Assembly: GCA_028689025.1 (NCBI GenBank)
Contig: JAQTXA010000001.1
Coordinates: 186,001-250,000 of the forward strand
Length of the DNA stretch: 64,000 nt
Direction of reading: 5' to 3'
Source: Aliarcobacter sp.
GTDB lineage: Bacteria; Campylobacterota; Campylobacteria; Campylobacterales; Arcobacteraceae
In this document: positions 55,226 to 64,000 of the stretch, one piece after another
How positions within the stretch are numbered: the first letter of the stretch is position 1
Layout of the letters: each line of letters opens with the position of its first letter
Translations under genes and position numbers: made by a program
The notes under the pieces: model-generated
Database searches by the model: none
Told to the model about the DNA's origin: nothing
Seen by the model: the letters and a program-made list of their open reading frames with translations, nothing else

Positions 55226-56048
55226 CTATTCTTCCTGAGTGAGTATATATATTCATTTTATTATTTCTTGCAAATCCCACAAGTGTAATTCCATGTTCAT
55301 TTGCTGATTTTATACCTTGAAAAGTAACTGCTGCTTTTGAAACAACAATTGGGATTTTGTGCATTACACACTTTACAACCATTTCCATTGATAATCTTCC
55401 ACTTGCGTATAATACTGACTTTTTAACATCTTTATTATTCATACTTGCAAGTCCAATAACTTTATCAATTGCGTTATGTCTTCCTATATCTTCAGCGATG
55501 AAAATAGTACCATCTTCTAAAATAAGTTCTGCTTTATGAACACAACCTGTATTATCAAAAAGTTCTGATGGTCTGTTAAACTCTCTCATATTTGCCAATA
55601 TTTCTACTGCTTTTACATGATAATCTGTATTTACAAAGGCACAATCAAAAACTTTTTCTGCATTTCCAGTAACTCCAACACAACAACCTGATGTTAGGGT
55701 TTTTTCTTTAAAAAGGTTTTCATAACCCTCTTCACTTACATCTGCAATAACTTCTACTTTTAAACCGTCTTCACTTACTTTTATAGATTTTATATCTGCA
55801 AAATCTTTTATTACAGCTTCACTTAATAAAAATCCAACAATATGTGCATCTTGATGTTTAGCTATACTCATAACCGATAAAAATTTCTTTCCATTTAAAT
55901 GGAACTCAACTTTATCCTCTTTTATAACATAATCTTCAACACTATTTATCCCATTCTCATCAACTTTTTCAATGATTACTTCTTTTATGTAATCATTTAA
56001 ATCATTATAAGAAAGGGAGAAGTTTTCACTTCTCAAAGGCCTTGTCAT
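55218..56048 (-). CDS. fdhD: FdhD sulfur carrier for formate dehydrogenase
   Basis: FdhD takes sulfur from a cysteine desulfurase and sulfurates the molybdenum cofactor of formate dehydrogenase. This 276-residue protein has the redox-active cysteines in TSGCCVGVTGN (C122, C123), DNTGCVHKAEL, EDIGRHNAIDKVIG and SGRLSMEMVVK. The usual C-x2-C of E. coli FdhD is contracted to CC. The gene overlaps fdhC by 4 bp. Confidence 0.92.
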   Translation of the reverse strand: MTRPLRSENFSLSYNDLNDYIKEVIIEKVDENGINSVEDYVIKEDKVEFHLNGKKFLSVMSIAKHQDAHIVGFLLSEAVIKDFADIKSIKVSEDGLKVEVIADVSEEGYENLFKEKTLTSGCCVGVTGNAEKVFDCAFVNTDYHVKAVEILANMREFNRPSELFDNTGCVHKAELILEDGTIFIAEDIGRHNAIDKVIGLASMNNKDVKKSVLYASGRLSMEMVVKCVMHKIPIVVSKAAVTFQGIKSANEHGITLVGFARNNKMNIYTHSGRIDV

Positions 56049-57004
56049 GCCATTTTTCCTTTTCTATTTTCAATTTCTACTAAAATATCAGGAGCTAACT
56101 GTTCTAAATATTCTTTAGGATATTTTCCTGTAATTAAACCTTTTAAATTACCTTTTACAGCAACTAAAGCTGAATATACAAAATCCATTAAGAAAAACAT
56201 AATTAATACGCTAGATCCAAAATGTACATAAAGTAATGCTCTTTTAAACTGAATAAAGTGTGCATTAGTATAAGCATCTGGACGAAGATACCAAATTATA
56301 GAACCGCTTGTCAATAAACCCGCACCCATTAAAACAAATACAATGAAAATTATTCTTTTCATTGGTTTATATTTCCCTGGTAAAATTATTTTTGCTAATA
56401 AACTATTTTTTGATAATAATTTAATATCTTTAAAGGCAATAATACTCATTAATAACCATACTGGAAACCAAATAAGACCTGTCATTTCATGTGTTCCTCT
56501 TAGGATAAAAGGTATAAATCCACCTTCACTTCTAAGACTCCACGTAATATTAAATCCTGTTATTACTAAAGTAATTACAATAATAACATTCAACCAAATT
56601 ATAGCTCTATGAAATAATGAAAATACTTCTACTTCATCATTTGGTCTTGTAATAACTGCAGCTTTTCTTCCACTAATTGTGTACATAACACAAAAAATGG
56701 CAATTTCAGCAACAAAAACCCACCAAATGTACTCTTGTCTTTCATTACTAGCTCTTATAATCTCAGGTGCTATTGCTTCATAGTTTGGTCCAAAAGCTGT
56801 GTTTACCATAGCTTTGTAAGTAGAATCTGGAGGAGTTATAACTCCATCCAAACTTCCACCACTAATAACATGAATAGTGTATTTGAATAAATATTCCCAA
56901 TCCATAATCATCATGAATTTAACAAATATAAATCCCACTATTGATAGCCCTACAAGTGTAAAGATATATGCTTTATTTCTTGTGAAAAATGAGCTATTTT
57001 CCAT
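56045..57004 (-). CDS. fdhC: Formate dehydrogenase cytochrome b subunit
   Basis: The 319-residue inner-membrane gamma subunit, which passes electrons from the Fe-S subunit to menaquinone through two haems b. It has four main membrane helices plus an N-terminal one; candidate haem ligands are His in VFSLFHRAIIWLNV, RGTHEMTGLIW and LLYVHFGSSVLIM. The periplasmic loop between the first two helices is long (about 45-105). Nine bases separate it from fdhB. Confidence 0.9.
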   Translation of the reverse strand: MENSSFFTRNKAYIFTLVGLSIVGFIFVKFMMIMDWEYLFKYTIHVISGGSLDGVITPPDSTYKAMVNTAFGPNYEAIAPEIIRASNERQEYIWWVFVAEIAIFCVMYTISGRKAAVITRPNDEVEVFSLFHRAIIWLNVIIVITLVITGFNITWSLRSEGGFIPFILRGTHEMTGLIWFPVWLLMSIIAFKDIKLLSKNSLLAKIILPGKYKPMKRIIFIVFVLMGAGLLTSGSIIWYLRPDAYTNAHFIQFKRALLYVHFGSSVLIMFFLMDFVYSALVAVKGNLKGLITGKYPKEYLEQLAPDILVEIENRKGKMA

Positions 57005-57013
57005 GATTATTTC

Positions 57014-57610
57014 CTACCATCCATAAGATTCAGTTGCGATACCTTTACCTTGTGAAACTGCTCTATATGTTTTAATTAAAGCAACCTCATCGGCATCACC
57101 AACAAGTAAAGCTTTTGTTGAACACATTGCTGCACACATAGGTACTTTACCTTCTGAAATTCTATTTTGTCCGTATTTTTCAAACTCTTCATGAGAGTTA
57201 GTTTCTTCAGGACCACCTGCACACATAGTACATTTATCCATTTTCCCTTTTGTACCAAATGCACCATTTTTTGGAAATTGTGGAGCACCAAATGGACAAG
57301 CAAATAGACAATAACCACAACCAATACATATATCTTTGTTGTGTAAAACTATACCATCTGTTCTAATATAAAAACAGTCTGTTGGACAAACTTGTTGGCA
57401 AGGTGCATCAGCACAATGCATACAAGCCATAGAAAGAGAAATCTCTTTTCCTACAATACCTTCATTTACAGTAACTACTTTTCTTCTATTAACTCCAACT
57501 GGAACTTCATGAGCCTCTTTACAAGCTACAACACAACCATTACAATCAATACAAAGATTTTCATCACAGTAAAATTTCATTCTTGAAAAATCTACATTAT
57601 TATTACTCAT
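57014..57610 (-). CDS. fdhB: Formate dehydrogenase iron-sulfur subunit
   Basis: A 198-residue four-cluster ferredoxin subunit. The cysteine groups are CIDCNGCVVACKEAHE, CMHCADAPCQQVCPTDC, CIGCGYCLFACPFGAP and CTMC later joined by MCAAMC near the C-terminus, matching four [4Fe-4S] clusters. There is no Tat signal, so it is probably carried out with FdhA. Nine bases separate its ATG from the fdhA stop. Confidence 0.93.
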   Translation of the reverse strand: MSNNNVDFSRMKFYCDENLCIDCNGCVVACKEAHEVPVGVNRRKVVTVNEGIVGKEISLSMACMHCADAPCQQVCPTDCFYIRTDGIVLHNKDICIGCGYCLFACPFGAPQFPKNGAFGTKGKMDKCTMCAGGPEETNSHEEFEKYGQNRISEGKVPMCAAMCSTKALLVGDADEVALIKTYRAVSQGKGIATESYGW

Positions 57611-57619
57611 TTTGCTCTC

Positions 57620-60427
57620 CTATGCTCTTTCAATTCTTACAAGAGAACATTTAGTCTCAGGGCAAGAAGTTTGTTGGTCAAAACCGTAACTTGTAACTTG
57701 GTTAGAACTTTCACCATGACCATAAGGAGCCGTACCTTTAGGGTATCTATCTAAAAGACTTTCACCTTGCCAAACTCCTGAGAAGTTTTGAGGTAAAAAT
57801 ACTGAGTTTTCATCAACTCTGTAAGAGAATTTACATTTAATTTTGATTTTCCCCTCACCAGTTCCATAAACCCACATCATTTCACCATCATTAATTCCAA
57901 GTTTTCCTGCAAGATTTGGATGTAGTTCTCCATACATTTCACCTGATAATTCAGATAAATATTTTGATGCTCTTGTTTCGGTTCCTGTTCCCATATGTTC
58001 AACAATTCTTCCAGAAACAATATTGATTGGATAATCTTTTACCCAAACTTGTGCATTTTGTTCACTCTCATATCTTACATTTGTTCTAAAGTGGTTAGGT
58101 TTATCTTTAATTGCTGGATATTTAGCTATTAAATCTGGTCTAAATGAATGTAGAGGTTCTCTATGTTTTGGCATTGGATCAACAAATTCCCATACAATTG
58201 TTCTAGCTCTTGCATTTCCATAAGGAGCAAGTCCAGCTTGTAGTGCATATTTAACTAAAAGACCACTATCATCAGTTTTCCAGTTTTTACCTTCTACTGT
58301 TTTTTTCTCTTCTTCAGTTAAAGTAATACCAGATAATTCTTCTATATTTTTAGAAGTAATTTCTGCATATCCACCTTTGATTCTTGAACCAACTGGTGCA
58401 CTTCCCTCTGCTGCTAATAGACTAACTCCTTCTCTTTCAAGACCAAATCTATTTCTAAATCCCATACCACCTTGAGAAACTGGTAAATTAATATTATATA
58501 AAACTGGGCTTCCTGGATGTGATTCCGTCCAACAAGGCCAAGGTAATCCGTAATACTCTTTTTCTACTATTCCTCTTCCTTTTAAAGAAGTTGAATTAAA
58601 TAGATGCCAATTTTCAGTATGTCTTTTGATTCTTTCTGCTGTTCGTCCTTGCATACCAATAGTTTTTAAACTTCTTGCAATTTCATTTGTAGCATCTTCA
58701 GGCCAAACAAATTTATCACCTTTACCCATACCAGCGATATATTGTTCATAGAAGCCTAATCTTTTTGCAAAATCAAATAAAATTTCATGGTCAGGTCTTG
58801 CTTCATATAATGGTTCTACAACTTTACTTCTCCATTGTGCAGTTCTTGAAGTATTAACAACTGTTCCTGAAGTTTCAACTTGTGAAGCAGCAGGTAATAA
58901 GAATAAATTATCCTCTCTTGTTGTAATAACAGCAGCATCATTTACATATGGATCAATAAATACAACCATTTCTAATTTATCTAATGCTTCTTTTACTTTA
59001 TGTGTTTGAGTAATAGTTGAAATACCATTACCAATACATACTAAAGCTTTTAGTGGAGTATCTGCATTATTTTTTTCATTTTCTTTATCTAAAACACCAT
59101 GAATCCAAAGACTTAAACTAAATCCTTTTGCTTGCATCATCTCAGGAGTTTTAAATCTTCCTTTTAACCATTCGTAATCAACATTCCATTGTTTTGCAAA
59201 GTATTTCCAAGAACCTTCAGCTAAACCATAATATCCAGGGAGTGTATCTGATAAACATCCTAAGTCTGTTGAACCTTGAACATTATCATGACCTCTTAAA
59301 ATATTACATCCACCACCTGGTTTTCCTAAGTTTCCTAAAGCTAATTGCATAATAGAACCAAGTCTAGTATTTGATGAACCTACTGAGTGTTGTGTCCAAC
59401 CTTGATTCCAAATTAAACATCCAGGTTCTGCTGTTGCAAAAACAGTAGCAGCTTGAATTAAAACTTCTTTTGGGCATCCAGTAACATCTTCTACGTGTTC
59501 AGGAGTAAACTCTTCACACTCTTTGAAAATATCTTCCATACCATAAACTCTATCTTCAATAAATGATTTATCATACCAACCATTTTCTCTTGCAAGTCTA
59601 ATAATTCCATATAAAAATGCAATATCTGTACCTGTTCTAATTCTACAATAGATGTCAGATTTAGCAGCAGTTTTAGTATATCTTGGATCTACTACAATAA
59701 TTTTTGCACCATTTTGCTCTTTTGCTTTCAATATATGTTGCATAGCAATAGGATGGTTAGAAGCAGGATTTGCTCCCATAATTATAATAGCTTTCGAGTT
59801 TTGCATGTCACCTAGATGATTTGTCATAGCTCCATAACCCCATGTATTTGCCACACCGGCAACTGTTGGACTATGTCAAATTCTAGCTTGGTGATCTATG
59901 TTGTTTGTTCCAAACATAGCTGCAAACTTTCTAATATATAAAGCTTGCTCATTACTTACTTTTGCTGATCCTATAAATTGAACTGAATCTGGACCAAATT
60001 TTTCTCTTAAATCATTTAGTTTTGAAGAGATTTTCCCCATAGCATCGTCCCATGAAACTCTGTTCCATTTTCCAGCTACTTTTTCAATTGGATATTGTAA
60101 TCTATTAGTTGCTCTGATTTTATCAATCATATCAGCACCTTTACAACAATGTCCTCCGTGACTAATTGGGTGATCTTGAGCAACTTCTTGTCTTACCCAC
60201 ACACCATTATGAACTTCAGCTAAAACACCACAACCAACAGAACAATGCGTACAAATAGTTTTTATAAGTTTTGAACCAGGAAAAGGATTTTTAATCTCTT
60301 CTTCTTTCGCATCCCTTAATACACCATTATTACTTGTACTAGCAAAGGCTGATGTTGCTGTTAGAGCTGTTGCAAGTGAAGCCATCTTAACGAAACTTCT
60401 TCTTCCAAAGCTTTTTAACATTTCCAT
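57620..60427 (-). CDS. fdhA: Selenocysteine-containing formate dehydrogenase catalytic subunit
   Basis: A molybdenum/tungsten-bis-MGD enzyme oxidising formate in the periplasm. Reading through TGA at 59876-59878 gives one protein of 935 residues with Sec at 184 in the conserved ARI-U-HSPT context of FdhF/FdnG. The N-terminus is a Tat signal (GRRSFVKMASLA), followed by a [4Fe-4S] motif CTHCSVGC near 61-68 and CC of HGGHCCKG near 93-94. The C-terminal part includes the second MGD-binding region. Standard gene callers would split it into 59876-60427 and 57620-59854. The frame is kept on both sides and a SECIS-like hairpin follows the TGA. Confidence 0.93.
59846..59878 (-). promoter_or_regulatory. 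SECIS element following the selenocysteine TGA
   Basis: Downstream of the TGA, on the minus strand, TTGCC - GGTGT - GGCAA (59862-59848) forms a short hairpin at the same distance as in E. coli fdhF, with an apical GGT resembling the SelB-binding GGUCU loop. The surrounding GTTGC also parallels fdhF. This is predicted from sequence; no selA, selB, selC or selD lies in the window. Confidence 0.75.
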
Positions 60428-60445
60428 CTTTATCCTCCTTTATAT

Positions 60446-60670
60446 TTATTTTGCAGCGCTGTAAAATTCGCTCCAAGCCGCGGTTTTTTTGTAAAGAATC
60501 TCTTTTTTCTTAGCTTTACCAGTTACAACACCATTCCCCACGTTGCTTCCACCACCTCTGTGTTCGTTTTCCATTGTTGCAGCAGTTGCAACTACAGAAC
60601 CCGCAACAACAGTTGCAGCGATACCAGCTCTTTTGATAAAGTTACGTCTTTCATTTAACTCATCAGCCAT
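60446..60670 (-). CDS. Small twin-arginine-signal protein of the fdh operon
   Basis: A 74-residue protein with a Tat-like signal (ERRNFIKRAGIAATVVAGSV) and a short mature part with a Gly-rich stretch (RGGGSNVGNG) and a basic end. Such formate dehydrogenase-associated Tat peptides precede fdhA in Campylobacter and related genomes. It may assist FdhA export or assembly. A strong AAAGGAG site precedes the ATG, and fdhA starts 18 bp downstream of its stop. Confidence 0.82.
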   Translation of the reverse strand: MADELNERRNFIKRAGIAATVVAGSVVATAATMENEHRGGGSNVGNGVVTGKAKKKEILYKKTAAWSEFYSAAK

Positions 60671-60694
60671 GATAACTCCTTTATTTTATTTGGG

Positions 60695-60744
60695 TAAAAA
60701 AGCCCCCTTAAAAACTCTTTGAATCTTTAAGGGGACTCTTTTTT
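60695..60744. terminator. Hairpin terminator inside the fdh locus
   Basis: CCCCTTAAA (60704-60712) and TTTAAGGGG (60726-60734) are perfect arms, with T-runs on either strand. It lies between the TorD-like gene and the Tat-peptide gene, so it could end the upstream unit or reduce read-through into the structural fdh genes. Confidence 0.65.
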
Positions 60745-60748
60745 ATCC

Positions 60749-61360
60749 CTAAGCTTTTATTTTAGGAACATCTAAATAAGCTCTTTCAAAATTACAAACA
60801 TTTGCTAAAATCACTCCAACTTGAGAATAAATCGCACTTGGACTTGCAATTAATTTATAAAATAGCTCATCACAATATTGATTTACAACACTTTGAAATA
60901 ACTCTTTTTGTAAATCTTCTTTTATCTCATTTTTCATTTGTTGGTCAATCAAATATGCACTTAAAGTAAAAATAAATCCATAATGATCTTCAGGTGCAGT
61001 AAAAGCTTTTTCATCTTTTCTAATTTTTGTTTTAGCTAAAACATCTTTTACTTTTAACTGCATAAGACCACCTTCTCTTTGTTCGTGATACCAAGAAGCA
61101 CTCAAAGAGATAAAAGTTCCAAAAGGAACTATAAAAAGCTCTTGATAATCTAAATATAACTTATCAACACCATTATCTTTTAAATAATTTACAATATTTT
61201 TGGCAGCAATTGCCACATCTTCATCAAATGAGTTATTTGAAAGAATCTCTAAATCATTAACAAGCTGTTGAGTATTATTTTTCACATACTCTTCAACAAA
61301 TAAAAAAGATAAGATGTTATATAAAAATAGTCTTGATTGATCGATTTCTAATTTATGCAT
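60749..61360 (-). CDS. TorD-family redox chaperone
   Basis: A 203-residue cytosolic helical chaperone of the TorD/DmsD family that proofreads cofactor-loaded Tat substrates. Features are YLDYQELFIVPFGTFISLSA and APEDHYGFIFTLSAYLI, the family's E/P-x-D-H region. It probably serves FdhA. Overlaps the polyferredoxin gene by 8 bp. Confidence 0.87.
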   Translation of the reverse strand: MHKLEIDQSRLFLYNILSFLFVEEYVKNNTQQLVNDLEILSNNSFDEDVAIAAKNIVNYLKDNGVDKLYLDYQELFIVPFGTFISLSASWYHEQREGGLMQLKVKDVLAKTKIRKDEKAFTAPEDHYGFIFTLSAYLIDQQMKNEIKEDLQKELFQSVVNQYCDELFYKLIASPSAIYSQVGVILANVCNFERAYLDVPKIKA

Positions 61361-63029
61361 CTAATAATCCTTGTTTTATCATCAATTTTGCTTTACAATC
61401 TTCACAGCAATAAAGTGTTCTTTTTTTAGTTTCACTTGATAGTGCAAAAATTGGAGCTAATATTGCAGCTATTTTTTCAACAGCTTTTGTTGTAGCAAAC
61501 TCTTTTCCACACTCAACACAAGCAAAAAGTTTATCTTTAGCTAAAATATTCTCTTTGAACCACATAGGTTGTAGTTGAATTTCATCCCTTTGGATTGTTA
61601 AACAATCTTTTTCTGGACATGAAAGTTCACAATAACCACAAGCTGTACAAAGTGATGGATTTACTCTTAATGTAAAGTCACTCTCATTTGCGAATATTGC
61701 ATCCACATTACAAGCTCCAACACAAGATAAACATAAAGTACAATTATCTTGGTTTACTTTTACAGTTCCATAATGAACATGTTCACCCGTTGTAACTATT
61801 CCTAAATTTTCATTTCCTACAATTTTTTGTAATCTTTGTGAAAAGACTTCTCTTTTTTTAAGACCACTTTGATTGAAATTAAAATAAGAATCCTCAACAA
61901 ATGAAACCTCAGATAAAACTGACTCTAAAGACTCTTTATCACTTGCAACTAAAACAGCATCAACTCCAAATCTTTTTTGATAAATATCATTTAAAATTCT
62001 AATTGAATCAGCTGTACCTTTTGAAAGAAAATCACAATAAAAAATAACTTGTGAACCACTAAGTTGAAGCAGAGTTAATAGTGATGATTCATCTAAAAAC
62101 TTTTCACCTTCAATTGCAAAAGGTAAAATATTTTCTTTTAAATCTATATTTAAATTTTCAATATCCATTTTTTGAGGAATAATTAAAGGGTGTGTATCTT
62201 TGTAAAACTTACTAACTTCAAATAAAGAGTTTCTATTTGTAGGAGCATAATCAAGTGAACCACTTGGACAAACTGAAACACAACCACCACAACCATGGCA
62301 ATCAATTTGAGAAAAAGTTAAAGTTTTAGTTTTGTCATTTTTTGTAATTGCAGTTGTTGGACAAACATCTTCACATTTAGAGCAGATTACTTCTCTTCTT
62401 CCATGATATTGACAGATATTTTGGTCATAAGTTATAAACTTTTTGTATGAATATTCATTGATATTTTGTTTTAAAAGTTGGATAACTTCATCAATATTTG
62501 ATAAATTTAGATTATAAACACCAATTCTTTCTTTTTTACTTGCTTTTAAATCAAAACAAACAATTTGAGAAACATTTAATTTTATCTCTTCACCTTCATC
62601 ATCCACAAGAACTTGGAAATTTCCAATATGTCCACTTATATCTTTTAAAATATTTTCGTTGATTGAAAATAATTCAAAGTTTTCACCTTTTACTTTTGAT
62701 ACAAACTCTTCGTACTCTTCTTGAGTATTTACTATTAATAAAACTTCATTTGAGATTTCAACAGAGTTGGAAATATCTTGGGCAAAATCGTATTTTGTTG
62801 CAGCTATTTCATAAAGTTTTGATACATTTTTGATTTTATTTGATAGATTATCTTGAGAATTTTTGATGTAAAAATTAATTTCAGATGCGCTTAATTCACA
62901 CGGTATTTCATTTGTGTTAGAAATTAAAAAATTTTTGTTTTTAGTATCTTCGATATTTGTTGTAACAAATATCTGCTCACTAACGGGAAAATCTAACCCT
63001 GAAGCACTGTAATAAATAAACTCTTGCAT
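61353..63029 (-). CDS. Polyferredoxin-type 4Fe-4S protein
   Basis: A 558-residue protein, apparently cytosolic. Cysteine groups in order: CQYHGRREVICSKCEDVCPT near 206-225 and CHGCGGCVSVCPSG near 243, two more ferredoxin motifs CTLCLSCVGACNVDA near 430 and CTACGYCELSCPEKDC near 456, and a C-terminal double CxxC zinc-finger-like unit (CVECGKEF, YCCEDCKAKL). The N-terminal 200 residues lack cysteines in clusters. It may carry electrons for formate dehydrogenase or its assembly. First gene of the operon; its promoter is predicted near 63.09 kb. Confidence 0.8.
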   Translation of the reverse strand: MQEFIYYSASGLDFPVSEQIFVTTNIEDTKNKNFLISNTNEIPCELSASEINFYIKNSQDNLSNKIKNVSKLYEIAATKYDFAQDISNSVEISNEVLLIVNTQEEYEEFVSKVKGENFELFSINENILKDISGHIGNFQVLVDDEGEEIKLNVSQIVCFDLKASKKERIGVYNLNLSNIDEVIQLLKQNINEYSYKKFITYDQNICQYHGRREVICSKCEDVCPTTAITKNDKTKTLTFSQIDCHGCGGCVSVCPSGSLDYAPTNRNSLFEVSKFYKDTHPLIIPQKMDIENLNIDLKENILPFAIEGEKFLDESSLLTLLQLSGSQVIFYCDFLSKGTADSIRILNDIYQKRFGVDAVLVASDKESLESVLSEVSFVEDSYFNFNQSGLKKREVFSQRLQKIVGNENLGIVTTGEHVHYGTVKVNQDNCTLCLSCVGACNVDAIFANESDFTLRVNPSLCTACGYCELSCPEKDCLTIQRDEIQLQPMWFKENILAKDKLFACVECGKEFATTKAVEKIAAILAPIFALSSETKKRTLYCCEDCKAKLMIKQGLLDA

Positions 63030-63088
63030 AACCTATGCCTTTTTTTGGTAAAAAATATTTTACTTTTATTTTATATATTTACAAGTTA

Positions 63089-63094
63089 ATTATA
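63089..63094 (-). promoter_or_regulatory. Predicted -10 box of the fdh locus
   Basis: TATAAT on the minus strand (GGTATAATTAAC) about 60 bp upstream of the polyferredoxin start at 63029. Confidence 0.5.
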
Positions 63095-63182
63095 CCTTAA
63101 AAGTTAAATTTTTTTTTACCTTTTATCTACCTTATCTTACTAAATTCAAATCCTTTTTTGTTATATTTATGTACACTTACTT

Positions 63183-64000
63183 ATGTCAAAAAAATTATCA
63201 ATTATAATGATTATATTTATTGTTTTTTATATCTATACTAAAAATAAAGTTTTTAATGAAAGAACTTTAATAATAGGTTCATCACTTCCTATAACAGGGA
63301 TTATAAAATCTTGGGGTGAATCTGTATCAAATGGTGTAAATGCTTACTTTAATTATGCGAATGATAATAATTTAATATCTAATAAAAAGTTAAAATTCTT
63401 AGTTTATGATGATAAATATGAACCTGAATTAACATTTGAAAATACTAAAAAATTAATTCTTGAAGATAAAGTTTTTGCTCTTTTTGGTTTTGTGGGAACT
63501 CCTACTGTAAAAAGAATTTTACCCTTTTTATATGATGAAAATGTTCCATTCTTTTCAGCATTTTCAGGAGCATCTTTTTTAAGAAACAATAAAAATGAAA
63601 ACTTCATAAATTTTAGAAGTTCATATTCTCAAGAGATTGAAGATTTAATTAATTATCTAGATGTAGAAAAAAAACTAAATAAGATTGCTGTTTTTTATCA
63701 AAATGATGATTATGGAGAAGAAGGATATATTTCACTTGTACATCTTTTAAAAACAAGGAATTTAAAACTTGTAGCTGAAGGTTCATATAAAAGAAATACT
63801 TTATCTATAAATCATGCTTTTAATGAGATAAAAGATGCTAAACCAGAAGTTATTTTTATTATTGGGGCATATAAAACAAACTCTTTATTTATAAAAAGAG
63901 CCAAAGAAAATGAAAATCTAAAAGATGTAATATTTTGTAATATCTCTTTTGGAGATGCGAATTCAATGGTAAAAGAGCTGGAAGCTTTAGGTTCAAACAG
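63183..64000 (+). CDS. Branched-chain amino acid-type periplasmic binding protein (5' part)
   Basis: The 272 visible codons start MSKKLSIIMIIFIVFYIYT (signal anchor) and continue with LIIGSSLPITGIIKSWGESV followed by NGVNAYFNYAN and FYQNDDYGEEGYISLVHLLK, typical of the type I periplasmic binding fold (Peripla_BP_6). In Arcobacter such domains occur both as ABC substrate-binding proteins and as sensory modules fused to kinases or cyclases; which applies is hidden beyond the right edge. The ribosome site is weak. Divergent from the fdh locus. Confidence 0.82.
   Translation, partial: MSKKLSIIMIIFIVFYIYTKNKVFNERTLIIGSSLPITGIIKSWGESVSNGVNAYFNYANDNNLISNKKLKFLVYDDKYEPELTFENTKKLILEDKVFALFGFVGTPTVKRILPFLYDENVPFFSAFSGASFLRNNKNENFINFRSSYSQEIEDLINYLDVEKKLNKIAVFYQNDDYGEEGYISLVHLLKTRNLKLVAEGSYKRNTLSINHAFNEIKDAKPEVIFIIGAYKTNSLFIKRAKENENLKDVIFCNISFGDANSMVKELEALGSN

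Noticed and set aside
59876..60427. Separate truncated N-terminal formate dehydrogenase fragment ending at TGA, with an independent gene starting GTG at 59854
   Set aside because: Both parts share one frame, the TGA sits at the exact selenocysteine site and a SECIS-like hairpin follows, so they are one gene.
1..64000. CRISPR arrays, tRNA or rRNA genes, insertion sequences, or prophage
   Set aside because: I saw no regularly spaced repeats, no cloverleaf-like or rRNA-like sequence in the gaps, no transposase or integrase reading frames and no terminal repeats. This was by eye, so short or degenerate elements could be missed.

Overview
The window looks like a chromosomal segment of an Arcobacter/Aliarcobacter-type member of the Campylobacterota. 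The evidence is strongly AT-rich DNA by eye, very tight gene packing, extended -10 promoters without obvious -35 boxes, a C. jejuni-like formate dehydrogenase locus, a MlaA-MlaC-RND lipid module, a class D beta-lactamase, and receiver-PAS and NIT-chemoreceptor signalling proteins. I found no rRNA, tRNA, IS element, prophage or CRISPR array. The genus is inferred from gene content recalled from memory, not from a search.

Layout. 1-4.1 kb: 5' part of acnB (minus strand), a thioesterase-like protein, peptide deformylase, a small acidic protein, a zinc-ribbon membrane protein and a tiny lipoprotein. 4.2-13.8 kb: a tightly coupled fatty-acid beta-oxidation operon (acyl-CoA ligase, thiolase, FadB-like multienzyme, acyl-CoA dehydrogenase, and an acyltransferase/alpha-beta-hydrolase fusion). 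13.9-19.1 kb: YebC, then the mlaA-mlaC-RND-LOG operon. 19.1-19.3 kb: an apparent free-standing small RNA gene. 19.3-25.9 kb: HAD phosphatase, a TlpA/DsbA-like/DsbB thiol-redox cluster, a methyltransferase and a GH17-GT2 beta-glucan synthase-like fusion. 25.9-28.6 kb: BCCT transporter and a decayed MFS pseudogene. 28.7-38.4 kb: DUF155 protein, amidase, antiporter, aldose-epimerase-like protein, two REC-PAS-coiled-coil paralogues, an OXA-type beta-lactamase and an RhlE-like helicase.

38.6-41.3 kb: a two-gene ABC-type ATPase plus HNH nuclease cassette resembling the Septu (PtuAB) anti-phage system. 41.3-50.1 kb: YcaO, DUF302, DUF2721, a Rof-like protein, a NIT-domain chemoreceptor, RNase H, an aldolase-like enzyme, and MOSC and YdhR-like proteins. 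50.3-53.4 kb: a NACHT NTPase (candidate bacterial NLR-type defence protein) next to a Y-family polymerase with an internal insertion. 53.5-63.0 kb: a complete formate dehydrogenase locus in which fdhA is one gene read through an in-frame TGA (selenocysteine) with a SECIS-like hairpin just after it, plus fdhB, fdhC, fdhD, a NifS-like protein, a duplicated CxLGxF-motif protein, a Tat-signal peptide protein, a TorD-like chaperone and a polyferredoxin. 63.2 kb to the end: 5' part of a branched-chain-amino-acid-binding-type periplasmic protein.

The strongest candidates for something new are the small RNA gene carrying an anti-Shine-Dalgarno run, the two candidate defence loci, and the accessory proteins of the selenocysteine formate dehydrogenase. 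A recurrent architectural feature is that intrinsic terminators are built into the last codons of genes, especially at convergent ends.
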